From Cryptomeria japonica (taxonomy: Eukaryota > Streptophyta > Pinopsida > Cupressales > Cupressaceae): a stretch of DNA of 64,000 bases. Of the stretch, positions 59,316 through 64,000 are shown in pieces. The translations under genes and the position numbers were made by a program. The notes under the pieces were generated by a model that was given only the letters and a program-made list of their open reading frames with translations, had not been told where the DNA came from and ran no database searches. Location of the stretch: assembly GCF_030272615.1 (NCBI RefSeq), contig NC_081407.1, positions 378,640,400 through 378,704,399 on the forward strand, written 5' to 3'. Position 1 is the first letter of the stretch. Each line of letters begins with the position of its first letter.

Positions 59316-60000
59316 CACCATAACATATGAAGATTACCTAAGACAATGCAAATAACTCAAAATCACAAAGATTATACCATCACATATCCAATAGGGTTTT
59401 GATCTCCATTCTTCCTATCTCCATTGATCTTGCTTGATATATTTGCTCTCAGATTTTTGTATGCACAAGAGCTCAACAAAGAATGGAATGTGGTTGCAAG
59501 TAGGATCGTAGTGTAGCCAAGTCTTCAAGATTAGTCATTAGTCATTAGGGTTTGACAATGAAGGAAGCATCTCCTTAAATAGAAGACACAATAAGAAATG
59601 GAGGGTTAAGATTGAGAGGTGTAAAAAGAGAGGTCGGCTAGGATTAGAGGGTAGGTAAAAGAAATACCAAAATAATGAAAGAGGTAGGTAGTGTAGGAAT
59701 TAAGAGATGAATGACATGTGTCATGTGTAGAAAAAGATAATGAATTAATTAAATAAATAAAGATTTATTTAATTAATAGAAGAATAAGATAATTAAATAA
59801 ATAAAAATCTTTATTTAATTTAGGAAAGGGATAATTTAAATAAATAAATGTATTTATTTAAATGAGAAATAAGGCTAGAAGAGGATAAATGAATTAATTA
59901 AATAAATAAAAATTTATTTAATTAATAGAAGAATCAGGCTTAGGTAATTAAATAAATAAAATATTTATTTAATTAGACATGACAATTTTGGGTGTCTACA
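59316..60000 (-). repeat. partial 3' LTR of element D
   Basis: 685 bp, closely matching the solo LTR at 6,767-7,550 in the same orientation but lacking about 85-90 bp at its downstream end. It abuts the gag region of element C directly, so the C/D junction is a rearrangement or truncation point. Confidence 0.88.
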
Positions 60001-60014
60001 TTTTGCCCCTCTTT
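60001..60014 (-). promoter_or_regulatory. polypurine tract of element D
   Basis: On the minus strand AAAGAGGGGCAAAA sits directly before TGTAGACACC, the expected polypurine tract next to a 3' LTR. This sets the orientation of D. Confidence 0.82.
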
Positions 60015-60530
60015 GAGACAATGCGGCTTGTCGCATTGTTTCAAAGAAGATAAGATGAACTGATACAGAGTTGCCCCAAGATGGGAATAATATGCCCCCT
60101 CGAGAGATTGGATGAAAATGTCTGAAAAGATTGCAGACAATCTCTCGATAAGAAAGAGAGGCTAGAAGGGATTGATCGAATAAAGTGACAGAGTCATGGG
60201 ATGAAGAAGACTGACTCGGTAAATGAAGGCGAGGGCTAGGGTAGGCTATAAGATAGACCACGGGAAAAAGACATCCTCATTGTCATCCACACCCTTACAA
60301 GATCACAGTGCAGAGCGAGAAAAGAGCAGCAGCAGTCAGCAGCGATGGCCTTCGTTCATAGATTCGACCGCGTTCGCCGATTTCAGAGGCCAGCAGAGGC
60401 AGGAGAGCTGGTAAGTACCACCAAACCTCCTCGTACTTTCATGCATTTCAAGTTTTTGTCATTAATGCTCAGTAGGTAGCAATAAATGCACTTAGGAATA
60501 GGGTACCAAAAAAATGCAAAAACATGCAAT
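60015..60530. other. element D segment between polypurine tract and motif array
   Basis: It includes AGAGATTGG and GACAATCTCTCG, a short complementary pair near 60,100-60,145, and a Ser/Gln-rich chance ORF. No domain recognised. It may be the 3' untranslated part of D and the promoter of the opposite-strand cargo gene. Confidence 0.45.
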
Positions 60531-60532
60531 CA

Positions 60533-60795
60533 CGTCTGTGTCAGTGCCAGGCGCGTCTGTGTCCAATAGGCGCGTCTGTGTCGGTTCCAGGCGCATCTAT
60601 GCCTGGGACCGCGTTTGCGTTGATTGCGGGCGCGTTTAGGTATTGTAGAGGCGTTTGTGTCATGAAGTCGTGTTTAGGTTCCATAGGCATGTTTGTGCAT
60701 AATGTAAGCATGTTTGTGTTCAGAAAGTGCGTCTGTGTCTCAGAAGCGCGTTTGTGCAGTCTAGAAGCGCATTTATGAGTTTAAAGCATGTTTAT
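60533..60795 (+). repeat. GCGTCTGTG array 3, upstream of the PMD gene
   Basis: Three exact GCGTCTGTG and about eleven variants (CACGTCTGTG, GCGCATCTATG, GCGTTTGCG, GCGTTTAGG, GCATGTTTGTG, GCATGTTTATG). All are on the plus strand, that is sense to the PMD gene and antisense to element D. Most variants differ by C-to-T or G-to-A changes, as expected from decay of methylated cytosines. Confidence 0.85.
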
Positions 60796-60926
60796 GTGTC
60801 AAAATGCATGGTTCTAGTCTTCTAGGTCAAATCGGCAGTTCTGTGATGAACATACGCTGTCGATTGGATAAGCTGTTGAGAGGATACACTCAAACAGGTC
60901 CTCTAGGAAGACTAGGATAGATCAAG

Positions 60927-61164
60927 GCACTTTGTGATGAACAGGGAGTACCAGGATAGGCAGCACTTTGTGATGAACAGGGAGTGCGAATGTGAGTAAC
61001 ACTTTGTGATGAACAAGGAATGTCACACACGTAGTACTTTGTGATGAATAGGGAGCACTACTAGGATAGATAGCAACACTTTGTGATGAACAGTGAGTGT
61101 CACTAGGATAGATAACCATATGCATTTAGATAGCAAGTAGCATTTTGTGATAAACAGTGAATGC
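60927..61164 (+). repeat. six 25-nt stem-loop repeats with covarying stems
   Basis: Units at 60,927-60,951, 60,963-60,987, 60,999-61,023, 61,034-61,058, 61,076-61,100 and 61,140-61,164. Each has a 5-nt arm, a 15-nt loop close to TTGTGATGAACAGGG, and a 5-nt arm. Arms: GCACT/AGTAC, GCACT/AGTGC, ACACT/AATGT, GTACT/AGCAC, ACACT/AGTGT, GCATT/AATGC. Three stems are perfect with different base pairs; three have one mismatch. Spacers vary from 10 to 39 nt. A partial match (TGTGATGAACA) lies near 60,842. Confidence 0.8.
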
Positions 61165-61211
61165 CACGACAATTGACATGATTGATTGTTTGACTGCAGG
61201 AGTATCTGCCT

Positions 61212-63170
61212 ATGTTGGAGTCACGGGAGAGATTCCCATCTACACAGAGACTGCGACCAGAGTTGTCGTTTCAGGACAGAGCAGCTATTGAGGAGATGGG
61301 CCTCAGACATGTACTGTATGTGCCTGAGTTTCGGGTAAACATGGGTTTGCTGACTGCGCTGGCGGAGAGATGGCACTCCGAGACTTGCACGTTTCACTTA
61401 CCGATGGGGGAGATGACAGTGACCCTCGAGGATGTATACCGGATTTTGCGGATACCGATCGATGGAGAGTTGATCCCATATGATCGTGATGAAGACAGGG
61501 AGGCGCTGAGACGGGTGTTCCAGGATCTCGGGCTAGAGATGAGAGCAGGGCACGTGGCATGGGATACCATGACCGCGACAGGACTAGCTTTGCCAGCTAT
61601 GATTGGAGGAGTTATCAGTGGTTTCCTGTGTCTGGACAGGGCGACACGGGGGTTGGCAGTGGGCTGGGGAGGAGCACTGGAGACATTGGTGACTGAGCAC
61701 ACCAGATATGCATGGGGGCCATGTGTCTTGGCACATTTATACTATGAGCTACATCAGTTCGTTTATCACGGATCAGTGGGACTGGGCTGTGGAGTGACAC
61801 TCCTACAGGCGTGGGCATATGAGCATCTGCCTATCACACGCCCGATACACTTCAGGGGCAGAGGTCAGGGGCGGAGCTTTGTTCACTTGTACGATATGAT
61901 CACTTCACAGCCTCGGATTGGCAGGTTAGAGCACTGGAGGCGTGTGATAGATGATATTGACACAGTCATCTGGAGGCCATACCTAGGGTGCGAGGAGTGG
62001 GAGGATGACGCAGTGGAGCTGCCATATACATTCAGGAGCAGATATCTGATTGGGTGGACACCCTACATATTGGAGAGGCAGCTTGTGGACAGGGTTGGCA
62101 GGATCCAGAGGATGCCACGAGGCTCGGGTATGTATGCCCGTACAGTCAGGGATCAGGCGCAGTTCGGACCACTGTTGTCCTATGATCAGGCTATCACACA
62201 GCTGGCTGAGATGATGCCACTACCCTAGGATATGTGGCCGGAGGTTGAGGATGCAGGCATGGATACAAAGTACTCTGCGTATTGGGCAGAGCATCCGTTT
62301 TCGCGGTTGATAGATCCGGGAGAGCTGCTGGAGGGAGAGGTTGGAGGGGATGATGATGATGATGGTGGAGGGGATGGAGGCCGAGGCCGACGGAGGCGGA
62401 GGGGAGTAGTGGGAGAGAGGAGAGTGGCACCTCGGAGGGAGGGAGGATAGGAGGGACCAGCCCAGGTAGTGAGGGGGCGAGGTGGATTGCCCCTGCAGGT
62501 ACCAGCAGCACAGGGACAGAGGCAGGGACAGGTGCAGAGACAGGTGCCAGTATAGGCATAGGTACAGAGACAGGTACAGGCACCCAAACATGTACAGAGA
62601 CAGGCACCGGTTCAGGCACCTAGACAGGTATAGGGGGAGGCACAGATACAGGCACTTGCAGAGGGAGAGCCACAGGCAGAGGCTGAGGGTGGAGATCCTG
62701 AGGAGGATGAGCTGTTAGAGCTGAGAGAGATCTGCCAGGGCCAGGCAGACGAGATCCAGGAGTTGGAGTGGGAGAGGGATCGCCTCAGGATCAAGCTCTG
62801 AGATACAGAGCGAGAGAGGGATCAGGCCATTCAGCGATATACTGAGGATGAGATAGCTCTGAGGGCAGGGAGGCAGGCGGCAGAGGACACAGGGGCAGGC
62901 TACGCATATGTGCTGCGAGCCGGTGAGGAGATTGGCTACTGGAGAGACCTGTACTTTGGTGCAGTGCCAGCGGATCAACGAGCAAGGAGCTTCCATAGAC
63001 CATCGCGGACAGCGATGGCTACGGGAGGGAGTCGGAGGAGGCAGGCATCTAGTGGTGGGGTCATGGGTCCTCCACCACCACCAGATAGGCAGGGTGATCC
63101 TGGAGCGGGTCCTTCTACATCTCAGCGTCTGTCGAGGCCAGGCGGCTCTAAGGGAGGGAGTTCATCATAG
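61212..63170 (+). pseudogene. plant mobile domain (PMD, aminotransferase-like) cargo gene of element D
   Basis: The N-terminal part (starting MLESRERFPS) has the PMD signature: YVPEFRVNMGLLTALAERW, TFHLPMGEMTVTLEDVYRIL, IDGELI, then WGGALETLVTEHTRYAWG and HFRGRGQGRSF. This family includes plant MAIN/MAIL1 nuclear proteins, and PMD copies are known inside retroelements. Downstream on the same strand come an acidic and Arg-rich stretch, a Gln/Val-rich repetitive part (about 62,460-62,650), a probable coiled coil (LRIKL, ERERDQAIQRYTEDEIALRA), and a Pro/Gly/Ser tail ending about 63,170. The gene runs opposite to its host element. As part of an LTR element it is treated as a fossil and looks broken in a few places. 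A captured host gene is the likely origin. Confidence 0.8.
62460..62650 (+). repeat. CAGGYACAGAGACAGG repeats in the cargo gene
   Basis: CAGGTACAGAGACAGGT and variants are repeated about ten times with a 6-nt rhythm (CAGGTA, CAGAGA). They would encode alternating Gln/Val/Arg/Pro in the frame of the cargo gene. Probably slippage expansion. Confidence 0.7.
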
Positions 63171-64000
63171 CCATAGAGGGCTCCCCTTTGTATCAGTATA
63201 TGTACCATTTTTGTATTGTAGACACCTGCGGGTGATTTTGTAGCCATATGATTCTTTTGACATCATTGTATCATGACACATTTGATTATATATGAGAGAT
63301 GATTCATCATTTTTGCGGCAGCTATATGCATGTGTACCTTTTGTGATGTATGCTTCGATGATGTATGTTTTATGTGATAGATGCAATGCAATATTTTTGT
63401 TCTTTTATGTTTTAGATGTGATGCATGATGCAAATGTGAATGTATGTAATGCAAATGAATATGATAATGCAAATGATTATTTACCTGATGAAAATGTAAG
63501 ATGTGCTAACATATGTTGTATGCAGGATGTGATGCAATTGTGATATCTGAAATGCTTATATGTGGTGATGCAGGTGTAACTATATGAAATGCAAGTGTTT
63601 TTGGTGTGTCATTATACTCAGTCATGTGATAGCAGGCTACGCGGACTCGAGAAGGATGATGGAAGTCAATCAAGAAAGGGGGATGGAAGACAGAAGATAT
63701 GAACATGAAAGAGCTTCTTGTGCATTATCATCATTGAGCTTTATTATGGCAAGATAGGTTATGACAATCGAGGCATTTGTTCGACCCAGAAAGTCATTGT
63801 ACCTGTTTGCATGGAGGTAAGACAATCACAAACAAGGAATGCCCCAGTTCATACTAGACTCACAGTGTCCTCATATCCTTGGACAAGTCATAGCATTACT
63901 AAGAGACAATCCACAGACAACAAATGCAAATAGGTGACGATACCCCATCCTCGCCTTTCTAGTCAAAGACATCCTGGAGATAGAATCTCTAGTCAAAAGA
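63171..64000. other. element D interior to the right of the PMD gene
   Basis: From about 63,290 to 63,600 the sequence is full of ATGCAAATG and GATGCA words, a low-complexity stretch. The remaining 400 bp have balanced composition (GGTGACGATACCCCATCC near 63,934) but no domain. Element D would continue towards pol beyond the edge. Confidence 0.5.

Larger units (their letters stand above)
59316..64000 (-). mobile_element. element D: minus-strand LTR element, 3' part with PMD cargo
   Basis: The partial 3' LTR (59,316-60,000), a polypurine tract (60,001-60,014 on the minus strand) and the inner side lie to the right, running off the window edge. Between the tract and the edge is no pol; instead a plus-strand (opposite to the element) cargo gene occupies 61,212-63,170. 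Opposite-strand extra ORFs near the 3' LTR are known in Tat-group Gypsy elements. D belongs to the same LTR family as C and the solo LTR. It is incomplete. Confidence 0.8.

Noticed and set aside
59316-60000. Solo LTR like that at 6,767-7,550
   Set aside because: A polypurine tract adjoins its upstream end and it lacks a flanking 5-bp duplication and its downstream end, so it is a truncated 3' LTR of element D.
62194-62619. Overlapping Pro/Ser-rich and Leu-rich minus-strand ORFs
   Set aside because: Shadows of the repetitive CAGAGACAGG part of the PMD cargo gene.

Overview
The window looks like a transposon-rich, AT-rich stretch of a seed plant nuclear genome, probably a gymnosperm. The reasons are degraded receptor-kinase genes, very large nested transposable elements, long AT-rich intergenic DNA, and no intact host gene. 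The species cannot be fixed from the sequence alone.

Layout. 1-3,490: AT-rich DNA ending in a partly duplicated upstream block. 3,494-20,920: a G-type lectin receptor-like kinase (RLK) pseudogene, split in its ATP-binding loop by a 15.16 kb CACTA (En/Spm) DNA transposon at 4,875-20,033 with a 3-bp target duplication (TGG). The CACTA element carries, left to right: inverted subterminal repeats, an 11-unit GCGAAG-type array, a solo LTR (6,767-7,550, 5-bp duplication GGCAT) inserted in that array, a large plus-strand ORF pair of unknown function (8,346-11,473), minus-strand TNP1-like and tnp2 transposase remains (about 12,780-17,340), and a captured pentatricopeptide-repeat (PPR) fragment (18,790-19,573). 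20,921-31,200: AT-rich DNA with simple repeats, a strong hairpin, an unclassified GC-richer block and a possible SINE-like pair. 31,238-33,467: a second, minus-strand copy of the lectin RLK, also disabled but with all kinase motifs present. 34,271-34,878: two exons of an aleurain-like cysteine protease relic with splice sites still visible. 36,600-47,900: AT-rich DNA with an inverted duplication of an unknown gene fragment, a 7-unit minisatellite and a SINE-like sequence.

48,188-64,000 is a nest of three Ty3/Gypsy-type LTR elements, all fossils. Element B (plus strand, tRNA-Trp primer site, gag and protease regions) is cut off by element C (plus strand), which abuts element D (minus strand), whose body runs off the right edge. 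D carries an opposite-strand plant mobile domain (PMD, aminotransferase-like) cargo gene.

The most unusual signals are not genes. Each element carries its own family-specific, irregularly spaced short-motif array beside its coding region: TAGCGCTATTG in B, GCGTCTGTG in C and D, GCGAAGTAGCGAAAAGG in the CACTA element. In the C/D family the motif precedes gag on one strand and the PMD gene on the other. Just upstream of the PMD gene lie six 25-nt stem-loops with a conserved loop and covarying stems, and the B and C leaders share a covarying hairpin beside a conserved GAACGACC.
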